Shown: positions 13,072 through 26,000 of the stretch, piece by piece | Numbering within the stretch: position 1 is the stretch's first letter | Layout: every line of letters begins with the position of its first letter | Assembly: GCA_000727475.1 (NCBI GenBank) | Contig: KL647292.1 | Location: 4,473,132 to 4,537,131 of the forward strand | Direction of reading: 5' to 3' | From: Sarcocystis neurona | Taxonomy: Eukaryota > Apicomplexa > Conoidasida > Eucoccidiorida > Sarcocystidae | DNA length: 64,000 bases | Program-made: the position numbers and the translations under genes | The notes under the pieces: generated by a model | The model's database searches: none | What the model was told of the DNA's origin: nothing | What the model saw: only the letters and a program-made list of their open reading frames with translations

Positions 13072-14073
13072 GCAACAGCAGCAACACCAGCAGCGACACG
13101 AGCAGCGCCAGCAACGCCAGCAGCAGGATCAGCAGCAGCAGGATCAGCAGCAGTGTCGAAACAGCGGGGGCTTGGTCGCGTATTTCATCTGTAGCAGCGT
13201 CTGAGTCTCCCTGTGCGGGAGATTGGGGAAGGTAGCGGGCTGCCGTGGGGAGCGCAGCACCACCAAGGTGTTGCAGCAGTAGCAGCCACACCTGTGGCTG
13301 CAGCACAGAAGCTTCCCAACTTCCTTTCTCCTTAGCAGCAGCAGGATGAAGAGGAATACGCACGCCACGCCGTTGCAGCAGCAGCAGCAGCTGAAAGCTG
13401 CCAGGGATAGCAGTGCGGATGCGCCTGGCCGCAGTACAAGCCAAGCAGCGGCGGGATGTGCACATCCCCCACCACAAGACCACTAACAAGAGCAGCAGCT
13501 GCAGCAGCAAGAACGTAGAGAGGAGGCAGCAAGAAGGCAGACAGTATCTGCTGCTGCTGCTGCTGCCAGTGAAAAGGGGCGGCAATCGCAGCAGCAGCAG
13601 CAGGAGTCAGAACGCAGAAGCAGAGCTCCAGCATGCCCAGCAGCTGGCAACCGGGAAGCCGTCCAGCAGCTGCTGCAGAGAAGACTGCAGCACCACCGCC
13701 GCCCACCACCAGCAGCAGGTTTTTGCGCAGCCCAGCAGCAGACCTCACAGGACAACGACGGCGGACTTCCTGCATAGGACGAGCCGGAGCGGAAGCAGCA
13801 ACGCAAGAGCAGCGGCAGCAGCACCAGCGCTGGAAGGACGAGCTCTCTCAGCTACAGAAGGCGCTGCTGCCGTCGAAGGAGAAGAGGCCACGAGGCAGCG
13901 ACGCCCCCAAAAAGCTGCGTCCGTAAGGCGCAGCAGCAGCAGAGGAGAGCAGCAGCAGAGTAGCGCAGCAGCAGAGTGGCGCAGCAGCAGAGTAGCGCAG
14001 CAGCAGCAGCACAGGGGACTGCAACACCCCTCTGCTGGCACCTTTCCTTTAGATCCGGCACGCGTTCTCCAGA
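12601..14073. other. CAG-repeat-rich stretch upstream of the large gene
   Basis: Dense CAG/CAA/AGC runs at 12650-12870 and 13014-13160, and CAG-rich unique sequence to 14040. Open frames exist on both strands, including a 434-codon plus-strand frame at 13413-14717, but all are dominated by Gln, Ser, Ala, Leu or Cys repeat translation. It could hold 5' UTR or earlier exons of the gene that follows. Confidence 0.5.
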
Positions 14074-17000
14074 ATGCAGCAGCAGCAAGACCAGCAGCAC
14101 AGCAGGGAAGCGCTGCTGTCGTGGAAATTGTTATTGCTTGTCTTACTGCTTGCAAGTGCGTTTCTCGGGGGTGTCTATACCTGCCAGACTGCAGGATTTC
14201 CGCGGTGTACACACACCGCGTCGTCGCTGGCAGCGAAGCAGGTGCGGCGGCGAAAAGGTCGCCACAGCTTCCTAGTAAAGAGCGCTGGCCTGTACGTGGC
14301 TCTGTCGAAGCTGCCGATCCCTGCTGCTCGTTTGTGTGGACTCCTGCTGACGCAGCTACGGACACCGCTGCTGCTGTTATTGCTGCTAACCGCCCCTTGC
14401 AGCACCAGAATGCCCAGACGCGGGGGCAACTGTTGCTGGCGTGGCGCCTGCTGCTCCACTGCTGTCCACCCCGCGACGCAGCAGCTGCCACCAGTAGCGT
14501 TGCCGAACAGCAGAACCAACAGCAAGACCAGCCCCAACAGCAGCAGCGTCAACAGCAACAGCACACCCAACAGCAGCAGCAGCTCCAAAGGCAGCAGCAC
14601 CTCCAGCGGCAGCAGCAGCTCGGACGGCAGCAGCAGCTCGAACGGCAGCAGCAGCTCTCACAGCAGAAGCCACTGCGTGCGACGACGTTTTGTTTTTGTG
14701 TCCGTGGATGCTCCTGAGACGCTCAGGCTGTTTTTTATTTTTGTCTTCTGCCTGACAGTTCACGCTGGAGAACTGCAGCGCCTTTGCCCTGCTGCTGCTA
14801 TCCTGTTTCCGGTGGCAGCTGTTACGGCGCCTGCTGCTGCTGGTGGTGCTGCGATAGGGTGTAGGACAGGTCGGGACGCGTCGGTAGTCAGGGCGGCTGC
14901 TGCTGCTGGTGTGGCAGCTGGTTCGGTGCACTACCAAGCGACCTCTGCTGCTGCTGATTCTCCGTGTCCTGCTCCAGATCTTGTGCGCCCTGTAGAAGTT
15001 TCTACTGCTGCCGAGCCTCGGGTTGCTGGCGCTGCTGCTGCGTCTGTAGCAGCTGCTGCTGTCCTCCTACCGCGGCTTGCTGCTGCTGCTGCTCTTGTTC
15101 TTCGTTCTGATCCCGAGGCCAACGCTAATGCTGCTGCTGCTCCCCCTCCGCCTCCTGCTGCGCGGTTCCGATGTTCTGCTGCTGCTGCTGCTCTGAGGCT
15201 GCCCCCAGTTGCCTCTCGGCCCTGCAGCCTCGAACGCAGCAGCGGAGGAAATTTGCGAGAATCGGGACCTCCCTTTGGCCTGCTGTCCCTGCTGACTTCC
15301 GGTCTGCAGCAGCAGCACAAACGAGGACAACGGCAAGGAGAAACGCTACACCTGACGCGGCGGCAGCAGCAGCAGCGACAGCAACAGCTAACACGGGAGC
15401 AGCACGAGACCAAGGCAGACCAGCACCAGAGAAGAGAGCGGCAGCAACAGCACGTACGGGGACAGCAGCAAGAGAGACAGCAGCGACGACGACGGCTGCG
15501 AGACTTCACACGACAGTGGCAGTTACCCCAGCTCCCTGACCAGGAGAAGAAAAAGAAGAAGCAGCAGCAGGGCGCACAGGTACAGCAGGTTTATCTGCTT
15601 CGACTGCAGGACACGCAGAGACGGTTTAAAGCAAAGTGCCGAAGACGAAAGAAGCAACGACAGCAACTGCTGCAGCAACATCAGCAACAGCAGCAACATC
15701 AGCAACAGCAACAGCAGCACCAACAACAGCAACAGCCGCATCAGCAACAGCGACATCAGCGGCAGCAGCAACAGCAGCAGCAACAGCAGCAGCAGCAACA
15801 GCAGCGGCAACAACAGCAACAGCAGCCACAGCAGCAGCAGCAANNNNNNNNNNNNNNNNNNNNNNNNNNNNNNNNNNNNNNNNNNNNNNNNNNNNNNNNN
15901 NNNNNNNNNNNNNNNNNNNNNNNNNNNNNNNNNNNNNNNNNNNNNNNNNNNNNNNNNNNNNNNNNNNNNNNNNNNNNNNNNNNNNNNNNNNNNNNNNNNN
16001 NNNNNNNNNNNNNNNNNNNNNNNNNNNNNNNNNNNNNNNNNNNNNNNNNNNNNNNNNNNNNNNNNNNNNNNNNNNNNNNNNNNNNNNNNNNNNNNNNNNN
16101 NNNNNNNNNNNNNNNNNNNNNNNNNNNNNNNNNNNNNNNNNNNNNNNNNNNNNNNNNNNNNNNNNNNNNNNNNNNNNNNNNNNNNNNNNNNNNNNNNNNN
16201 NNNNNNNNNNNNNNNNNNNNNNNNNNNNNNNNNNNNNNNNNNNNNNNNNNNNNNNNNNNNNNNNNNNNNNNNNNNNNNNNNNNNNNNNNNNNNNNNNNNN
16301 NNNNNNNNNNNNNNNNNNNNNNNNNNNNNNNNNNNNNNNNNNNNNNNNNNNNNNNNNNNNNNNNNNNNNNNNNNNNNNNNNNNNNNNNNNNNNNNNNNNN
16401 NNNNNNNNNNNNNNNNNNNNNNNNNNNNNNNNNNNNNNNNNNNNNNNNNNNNNNNNNNNNNNNNNNNNGCAACAGCGACATCAGCGGCAGCAGCAACAGC
16501 AGCAGCAACAGCAGCAGCAGCAACAGCAGCGGCAACAACAGCAACAGCAGCCACAGCAGCAGCAGCAACAACAGCAGCTGCAGCAACAACAGCAACAGCA
16601 GCAGGTGCAGCAACGGCAACAGGAGCATCAGCAACAGCAGCAGCTGCTGCACCACCTGCAGCAACACCAGCAACAGGAGCGGCAGCGACTGCGAGGACAA
16701 CAGCAGGCAGAGCAGCAGCGAGAGCAGCAGCGGGAGCAGCAGCAGCAACAGCAGCAGAAGCGACAGCAAGAGGGGCAGAAGCAGCGACGACAACGACAAC
16801 AGAAGCAGATACTCCGGGAAGGGGCAGGTATATTAAGTTGGTTCTGGGTGCTGTCTCGTGCGCTGCAATCGAGCAGCAACAGGAGGAGGCGAAGAGGGCT
16901 GCAGAAGGCATGGAAAGGCAGAACAGCTTTGGCTCCAAGTAGGCTTGCTGCACAAGCTTCGACAGAAGCTGCAGCAGCAGAGCGGCGTTCCCTCGCGCGC

Positions 17001-20000
17001 CTTCCCGGGCCGCCTGCGGGTGCTTGTGCTGCCAGCCTTGAGGGTACTTCCGAACCCTCACTTAGTGCTGCGGCTGCCGTCCCTGCTGCTGCAGCTGACT
17101 GCGGCCTAGCAACGGTTGGAGCCAGCAGGCAGAGCGGCAGCAGCAGGAGACTCGCAGGCATGCTCGGCAGCCCTACTACCGGAAGGCACAGCAGCAGTAA
17201 ACGGTGCCGCGCCAGCAGCAATAGCCGGTGCTGCAACACAAGCAGCGACAGTGAACGCTGCCGCATCAGCAGCAGTAGCCGGTGCTGCAGGAGTAGCGGC
17301 AGCAGCACCAGATGCTGCAGCACTCGCAGCAGCAGCAGCAGATGCTGCGGCACACCCCGCAGCACTAGCAGATGGTGCAGCACTAGCGGTAGCAGCAGCA
17401 GGTGCTGCACCATTCGCAGCAGCAGCGGCAGCAGTCGCGGCAGCAGTCGCAGCAGCAGCGGCAGCAGTCGCAGCAGCAGAGTCAACGACGGTTGGCTTTA
17501 CTCGAGATGTGTTGTATGCCTCTCAACTGTCTCTTCAGGGACTGCTTCTTCGATGGTTTGTCTTGTTTTCCTTTCCTTCCTCACTGGCTGTTCTTCCTCT
17601 CCTTCGCACTTCTTCCTCATTTGTTCTCCTTCCCTTCTTTCTTCCCCTTCGCTTTCTTTCCTGACCACCCTTCCGTCGACAGCATCTGCAATGTGTTGTT
17701 CTCCTCCCTCTCGATCTGCTTTGTCTTGTATTCTATGTCCACGTTCTTCATCTTCTTCGCCTCCCCCGCCCCCTCGTGCGTCTTCCCCTATTTCTGCGTC
17801 TCCTGCTTTCGTCTCTCCTTCCTCTCTTCCGTTTTCGTCTTGCAGTTCCTTTGCTTCTCTTCCCTCACTTTCCTCGTTTCCCCCGTCCTCGCCTTGTCCT
17901 ACTGCCCTTGCATATACCGGCTCTGCCGTGCACGCGGCAGGAGGGCCTCGCCGACGGCGGTTCTCGACTGAGTCAGACGGGGAACGGCAACAGCAGCTGG
18001 AGCAGCGGCTCAGCAGCAGCTTTGACGAAGAGTTCAACATAGCGGAAAATTTGGCAGCAATAGAAGCGGTGCGACGACAGCAGGACCTACATTCTTTGCA
18101 ACAGCAGCAACAAAGCAGCGGCACCAGCAAGAGAGGTCTGCTTGCACGACCATCTGCTGCTGCGGGGGCTATTGCCGCGGGGACTGCTGCCGCGACCTCA
18201 GTTTCTGCTGGTGGGAGGACCCCCGCTCCTTTCCGCCGGAGCAGCAGCAGGCCGAGGAGACGCGACGTGTCACTTGCTGCTTCACAGGAGGAGGGGGACG
18301 AGGAGGCCGACGACGCTGCAGCAACTGCCGCTGCACTGTGGAGAGAAGAGGATTGGAGTGCTGTAGCAGAAGTGGAAGACGCCGCAGCAGCAGTAGCGGG
18401 AGCAGAAGAAGAGGCCGAAGACGCAGCAGAGGAAGACGCGTTTGAAGCTGCTGCTGCTGTTGCTGCAGAAGAAGGAAGAGGAGGGGGAGGAGAGGACGCG
18501 GGTGCGCTCGTGAGCGACTGGACAGAGGCAGCAGAAAGTTCTGTGGCTGAGCCGCCGCCGCTAGAGGAAGAAGAGGAGAACGAGGAAGAGGAAGACGCTG
18601 CTGCAGCTGCGGCACAGGCAGCGGAGGCAAGGGCAGCATGCAGCAGAGAGGAAGAAGAAGAGCGACGGTTTCTGAGCAAGGCGCTTGCTGCTGCTCTCAT
18701 TCCCCGTGATGCTGCAGCAGCAGAAGCGGTCAGACGAGGAGGGCTCCTAGAAGCGACAGGAAGCGAGGCGAAGAAGCTAAGAGGCGATAGAACGGCCGGA
18801 ACGTCTCATGCTTCTATGCGGGACCTGCAGAAGCTGCAGGCTGGCGTTCTGGAGCAAGCCACTCCCCGGGGCAGCAGCTCTCCCGCGCTACGCAGTCTTT
18901 TCACAGAAGAAGCCAAAGGTGTCGCTGCTGCTGCTGCAGCACAACGGGCGGAAAGAGTAGCAGAAAGCGAAGAAGCAGCAGCACCGGAAGGACCCGCAGG
19001 AGAAGCCCAGGGACTCGCAGACGCAGCAGCAGCAGCAGGAAGAAGAAGACCGTCGGTGGGGGGGGGCGTGCAGCAGCGACGCGGAAGAAGACGCAGCAAC
19101 CGGGAGGCAGTGGCTGCTGCTCTTGCTGCTCCGCACGTTGAAGTGAAAGATCCGGAAGCCATTTCACTGGGAGAGTATTACCAGCAGGGACTCCGGCTGC
19201 CTTCCAGAAAAGCAGCTGCTGTTGCTGGCGTTGCTGCTGCTGAAGAAGAAGAGGCGGTGCGGGAGGAGGACCTGCTGCCTTTTCCTCTGGACATGCAAAG
19301 CGAGCAGGAGCTGAAGGAAGCGTACCGCATGCCGTCGCAGCAAGAGAGAATACAAGACAAGCGAGATTACTTTGGTGCCGATAACGTGGACAAATACCAT
19401 CGCTTTAATCCCGACTGGACTCCCTACCAAGGTGCTGCCGTCTACCACTTTTTTTCTCGTGCTCGCTGTCCCTGAGTGTTATATGTCTCGGTGAAGGCAG
19501 TGCAGCAGCCTGCGGCTGCTCCCCGCAGCAAAGACGACCAGCACTAACAACAGCAGCAGCGCAGTCCGACGTCTCGTCGCCGCTGTCGGGAGAGCGCTGC
19601 TGTCTGTCTTGGCTGCGCTGTAGCCAGTAAAGCAGCAACACCGGCAACACGTCATCCCTCGGGATGGATCTGTGCGTATGCGTGTGATTTGTATTCTCTT
19701 TTGTCGCTTTTTAGCCGCTGCTCAGGCCTCTCTGCTGCTGCAGGTGTGCTACTTCCGCGTCTGTCTGCTGCTCCGGACCGACCGCTGCCTGCTTCCCTTG
19801 CTCTTCTCTGCCGGCTTCTCTGTTTTGCAGCAGTCGGCCGCCTGTCTTTCTCTGCTGCAGCAGCTGCTGCGGCGTTATCACCTCTTCTGCTGCAGCTGCT
19901 GCTGTTGCGCTTCTGCTGGTGCTGGTCCTTGTCTCGCTGCTGCCGCTACACTTTCTCTTTTGTGGCCCCTGCTGGATATCTCTGCTACTGGTGTTGCTCT

Positions 20001-23000
20001 GTCTCAACTTCTCTGCTGCTGGTCTTCTCTTTTCTGCCTTTGCAGCTAGTTTCCGCGTGTGCAGCAACAGCAGCAGCAACTGCCGCTCTGATGGCAAGAT
20101 GCTACACACGACTTTGTCCCCCACTCCCGGCCGCTGCCGGAGGGACAGCACCTCACAAGATGCCTTGCCGGTGTTTTCTTTTATTATCCTGACCCCTTTG
20201 GCTCCTCCGCGGCTTCTTTGATGTCCTCTATCTGTGACTGCCAGTTTTCTCTACGCTCGTGTACCACCTGAACTGCTGCGCTCCCAATGACTACCTTCGA
20301 AGCTGCTGCTGCCGCTGCTCTGCTGTTGCCGTTAGCCGCTACATAGCGCCGTTGTTGCAGCATGTTGTCGCCACCCATTGTTGCTTGTAGTTCTGTCTCC
20401 TCCTGCGTCCCGCTACCTGATCCGCCATGTGATTTTTTCTTGATTTTGCCCGCTCCTTGTTGCTGCTGCTGCTGTTGCTGCGTTGCTCATCCACACTGGT
20501 CCCCTTCTAAGAGCGTCTCTCACCGTCTGCGCTGCTGCAGAAGGGAACGGCGTGATGACTGCGTCTTCAAGCTGCTGAAGCAGGACACGGCTGCTGCTGC
20601 TGTCTCTGCCACCGTCGTTGCTGCGGATGCCGCGGCCACTGCTGCCGGTGCCGCTGCTAGTGCTACCATCGCTGCAGCCGCTGGCGCCGTCGCGGCTGCT
20701 GCGCCGCGGCCGTTGCTGTTGCGATGGCTGCTGCCCTTGGCATTGCCTCCATTCTTGCTTCCAACACTGCCGTCACTACTGCTGCTGCTGCTTGGCACCG
20801 CTGCCCTTCTTGCTGCCGACAGTGCCGTCACCACTGCTGCTGCTGCTTCTGTTGGTACTGCTGCCGGTGGTGCTGCAGAGAGCAACTACCTTCCATCGCA
20901 CGACTTCGAAGCGTCGGCGGTCGGCCACTACGGGTTAAGTCCCCAGCGCCCTCTCCGCGAAAGCGACATGGTACTCTATTTACATAGGTGTACACACGTG
21001 TACACATTCATACCTACATACATAGACATATACTGGTATATGTATATATGCACATAGACAAATAGATATAGACATATTATGCATGCGTAGGTATGAAGAA
21101 CCAGAAACGTTTTCTTCCTTAAACACGTACATTTGTACACTGGCGGACCACGCCCGCACACACCAGTCTCTGTGCAACTCTTCAATCCTCCGCTCAGTCA
21201 CATACGTGCATGTGTACATACGTATGCTTATATGTACGTATACATACGTATGTATAGATATATATATATCTGTGCGTGCCTCTGTATTTAGTTAAGTACA
21301 CACGTGTATCGGTGTGTACTGGTGCTTGTGTCCACGTGTGCATCGTGGCAGGTGTAGGTGCAGGAAATGGTAGCCACGACCGTACATGATGGACATCTGC
21401 AGCGAGATCGACCCGTCCCTTTCCCCGCTACAGCTACCGAGGTGTGCCTCTCCATGTCTGCGCGCAGGTGTACTCTATTTATATACATATATATATATAT
21501 ATACGCGTGTGGGTAGGTATAGATAGATAGAAATGAATATATACATATATGCGTCAGCAGGTACACGCTTGTGTGTACATGTGAACTTGAGGACGTGCTT
21601 CCGTGTATATTTGAATCTGGAAAACTGTAGACGTACACAAGTCTCTGTGTGACTAACTGTCTTGACGTATACATATATATATGTGCACATGTATACACAA
21701 AGGCCCAAATTTCTGTAGATGCAGCTTCATACGTAAAACTTCCGAGATATATGTATATGTATATATATGTAGAGAGAGAGGGAGTGTCTAATATATATGT
21801 GTAAATGACGATGAAATGCAGTGATGCCTTCTTTAGATATATATATATATATATATGTGATGCAGGTATGTATTTGAAAGTGTGACCGGTTGTTTCAGGC
21901 CCAGCCGTCCGTTCCGTATGCGTGGAGGGTCTACGCCGCCGTTTGTCTGTACAAGCTACCGCTTTTGCTTGCTGCTCACGAGGAAGAAGTCGAGCGGCGT
22001 CTGCTGCAGCTGCAGCAGCACCGCGCGAGGACGCGACAGCGACAGCAGCGTCGGCTGCAGCAGCGGCTGCAACACTCTACGCGAGTATCGGAGAAGCAGG
22101 AGCAGCAGCAGGAAAAGGCGGGAGAAGATGGGAGGACGGACACAAGAACTCTGGAAGAAGAAGAAGAAGAAAACCGGTGGATGTTGTGCAGCTCTTCCTG
22201 GTCTGCTGCTGCTGCTGAGGCCCTAGAAACCTGTGTTCATCCTCGGCTACAATACCCATTCCTTACGTGGGCCCGTCTGTCCACTCGTCTGCCTGACGCC
22301 GCGGCAAAGATGCTCGAAGTGCAGCGTCTGCAGATGCTTCCTCTATCGCCCCAGCAGCAGCGTCGCTGGCAACGCCGTGGCGAAGGCACTACCGTCGGCG
22401 ATCTTCTCATTTTTGCTGCTCCTACTCTTCACCATGGCCACGCCTTTCTCGCCTCTAATCCAAGACTCAAGGCAGGTGAATCTGCTTTCATTTTTACACA
22501 GACGCATCTCTCACATATACCTATATATATGGATTTGACATACTTGCTTTATATACATGTATATATATATATATATATATTTATTGCATATATCGGTGTA
22601 GTAGACCCGCTAGCTTTCCATGTGTATATATATATATATGTATATATATGTATACGTATACATATATATATGTATACATATATATGATACATAGACAGTT
22701 GTCTTTGACGTCGTTGCTTCACATATATATATATATGTATGTGTATACGTATACGCAGACCTTCTCGTGAAAAATGGAAGGTCATTTGTTTCTGTGTGAA
22801 TTTCCACACAGACGCATAGATTCAGGCAAACCACACAGAGGAAAATAAGAAGAAATCTGGATCCGTTTCTAAGTATCTGTGTGAGTACATGTATGTGTGT
22901 GCGATACATTCGTAGGAATGTACAGAGAGGCGCATATGTATCAGCTTGCCGATGTGACGGCGGAACATCTGCTGCTGGGTAAAGGAGAGCGCCGCACTGC

Positions 23001-26000
23001 CGAACGTGACCGTACGTACCTAGCCCTAGGCTTCTTCGTTCCCCCTCCGACCTCGTCCTCAGGATCGCAGCAGCAGCAACAGGTCCACCAGCAACAGCAG
23101 GAACAGCAAAACCTGCGGCAGCTGACAGGGGACTCCCGGGGGCTGCTGCGTTGTCCTTCTCTGGCAGCTGCGGACAACACAGACCGGGGTGCTGCTGCAG
23201 CATCTGCAGCGTCACTGGCGTCTACCCATCAGCAGCAGGAGCAGCAGCAGCGGCAGGAGTGTTCGTCTTCCCTTCCACCAGAGGTCAGAAGTGAAAAGCC
23301 GCATAGACCCGCAGCTGCAGTACCAGCACCTCCACCTTATTCGGCAGCAGCAGCGGCGACGAGCAGCTGCTTTACTGTGGCAGCAGCCACAGCAGAGCAT
23401 CGGTCTCCTGCGCACGCACTGCTGCAGGAGAAGCACCTGCGGTTTCTATGCCGCAGCAACTGCGTAGAGAAAAGAGGGCTGCTGCTGGCACCGCAAGCCG
23501 ACACTTTAGCAGACCTGCTGCTGCCGCCTGAGCAGCTGTTGCCGATGACAGACGGCCAGCGGAACCGGGTGTACGTACACTGGAAACGCAGAAATGCCAA
23601 AGCCAGCGTTGCTGCTGCAGCTGCCAAGCGCGCCAGCTTTCTGTTGCTGCAACAACTGCAACAGCAACCCACACAGAAGCAACTGCGACACAAGCAGCAA
23701 CCGGAAGAGAACCCAGGAACGCAGGTGCTGCAGCAGTCATTTGCAAAAAGACGTTTGCTGCAGCAAGCTGTGCAACACCTCGTCCTCGAAAGCTTGCATC
23801 TCTTCTCTGCGCACTCGAAGGAAGGACGTGCGCCAACAGCACCAGCGTCTACGCAGCACCATTTGTTGCAGGGAGAGCAGCCCCAGCAAAACGTGAGGGG
23901 GAAGCGGGAGCAAGTGAAGCGACCCGAAAGCCAGACGGAGGTAGAACACGTGCTGCTTGATAATGTGGAGAATACGCTGACCTCAGAAGAAGCGGCAGAC
24001 AATATATTGCTTGCAAAGCGAGCGGCAGCAGCAGTGCTGCTAGGCGCCGTTGCAACAGGAGAAGCAGGCGATGGGGGCTCGCTTGCTGTTGTCGAGCGTC
24101 TTGCTTCTTTGGAGTACACAACAAACAGCGGCAGCGACAGCGGCAGTCGCAACACCGGCGGTCGCTGCAGTGCGATAACCAGCGAAGGCATGACTGAGTG
24201 CGAGAGAGATACAGCACACGCACCAGCGGCAGCACGAAACGCAGCAAGAGAAGCAGGCCAGTGTCCAGCAGCGCATGGAAGAGAAAATACAAAAGCAGCC
24301 GGACTGCTTGAAGCTGCTGCAGGTCTCCAAATGCCAACAGCAGTTTCCCCCGACACAGCAACCAACGCCCCGCCGTGTAGCACTGATGACGGCCCACTGC
24401 AAGAGCAGAGGAGCAGCGAGTTTGCTGCCAGCGGCGCTCGTAAAGGGAAGAGCCCTGCTGCTTGTTCAGAGGCTGCATCCACTTCTGATACGCACGGAGA
24501 TGCGCACACAACAACGACAGCAGCGGGCGCTTGCCAGCATCTATCCCTACAAATGACACTTCACTGTCTCTTCCCTAGTTGCTCTGCGGCTGCAGTAGAC
24601 CATATGCAGAGACTGTTGCGTGCTGCAGTGGCAGGCAGCCTGTTTCCCACACCTCACTTACTTTGCACGGCGCGACAGCAGCAGAATCACCAAGCGATTA
24701 CTACGCAGGCAAAAGCAGCAGCAGCAGTTGATTGTAATGTCTGTCACAACGTACACCCTGATCCAACACGTATGACAGACGCAACGACAGGTTGCCGTGC
24801 TAGTGTTACTGACCGCACGGGTATGGCTACGTCTGCAGGGGGTCACAGCGGGAGACTGCGGTCTCTGGATCCCCCTGCTGGGACTTCGACTGCCCCGGCG
24901 GTGGCTCAAGATCCTTCGGCTGCAGTTACTGCAACTTGTCGTGCTGCCGCGGCTCCTCCCAGTGCTTCCTTTGCGGCTTACACTGCCGTTCCTACTCAGG
25001 GACGTGGCAACGTCCCTTCCGGCGACGTGTACGATAAAAACGGCCACGTAGATCGTGACGCAGTAGAAAGACGCAGCGGCACAGACTGGTCAGGTATACG
25101 TAACGATAGTCGCACTACCGACTTGGTACTAGCTCCTCATCCGCACACCGCAGCAGAGCACACAGCTACAGGAGATGCAATAGCAGCAGCGGCAGTTCAG
25201 ACATTGCAGCGCTACGCGCGGGAGCCTCTTGTATGCACTCCGCGGAAGATTCTACCAGAGTTGCACCGGCATCCAGAGGCGCTCGAACGTGAGGCGGCCT
25301 TAGCAGAGATGTTGTTGTTTTTTGCAGAAGATGAAGAAGAAGCGCGTGAGTTTGTACGCAGAGCCCCCTACACACGCGGAAGGGTTTACAAGTCTGTTTT
25401 CTTGTGTCAAGCTACGCGTGTCGACTTCTACGGAAAATCGCGAGATATGGTGATGCCCAATCCTAGCACCGGAGAACACGGGGAGCTTGAAATAGATGAA
25501 GAAGGCTTTTGCGTAGACAAAGAAGACCACGTCGATTGGCTGCTGCAGCAGTACTTTCGACATTCACATGAGAGCGCTGCTGCGCCTCCTGCTGCTGCTG
25601 CAGCTGATGGGCGAACACACGCAGAAGCTGATCACGAAAAAGTAGGGCGTGAAAATGAAAGTGGTCGGGAACCGGCTGCGAGTGAAGCAGACCTCTCTGT
25701 TCCTGTGGGCGTTGAGGCGCGTTCTTTTGCTTCCGCTGGAAGTGATGACACGCCTACACTCAATAAAGACTCCGCAGCGGGATACGGAGCAGCAGGACCT
25801 AAAGGGAGGAGAGTAGAAGAAAACACCACCACAGCAGCGCGCTGTGATGAAAAGGAGACAGGAGCAGCATGTACGGCAAGAGACGCTGAAACACGTAATT
25901 CAGCTGAAGATGCAATATCAAGCGTAGCAGCGGAACAGTCTGCCACAGTCTCACCAAATCAAACATCTAGTCCTCCAACAGACGCAGAATCAAGGCGAGA

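Noticed and set aside
12635..13585. 316-codon minus-strand ORF with poly-Leu
   Set aside because: CAG DNA read on the opposite strand gives Leu runs in a stop-free frame; no conserved block is present.
21899..22475. Mitochondrial ribosomal protein mL46 assignment for the large gene
   Set aside because: One block (PYAWRVYAAVCLYKLP) resembles the mL46 N-terminus, but the Nudix-like part expected after it is not recognisable.
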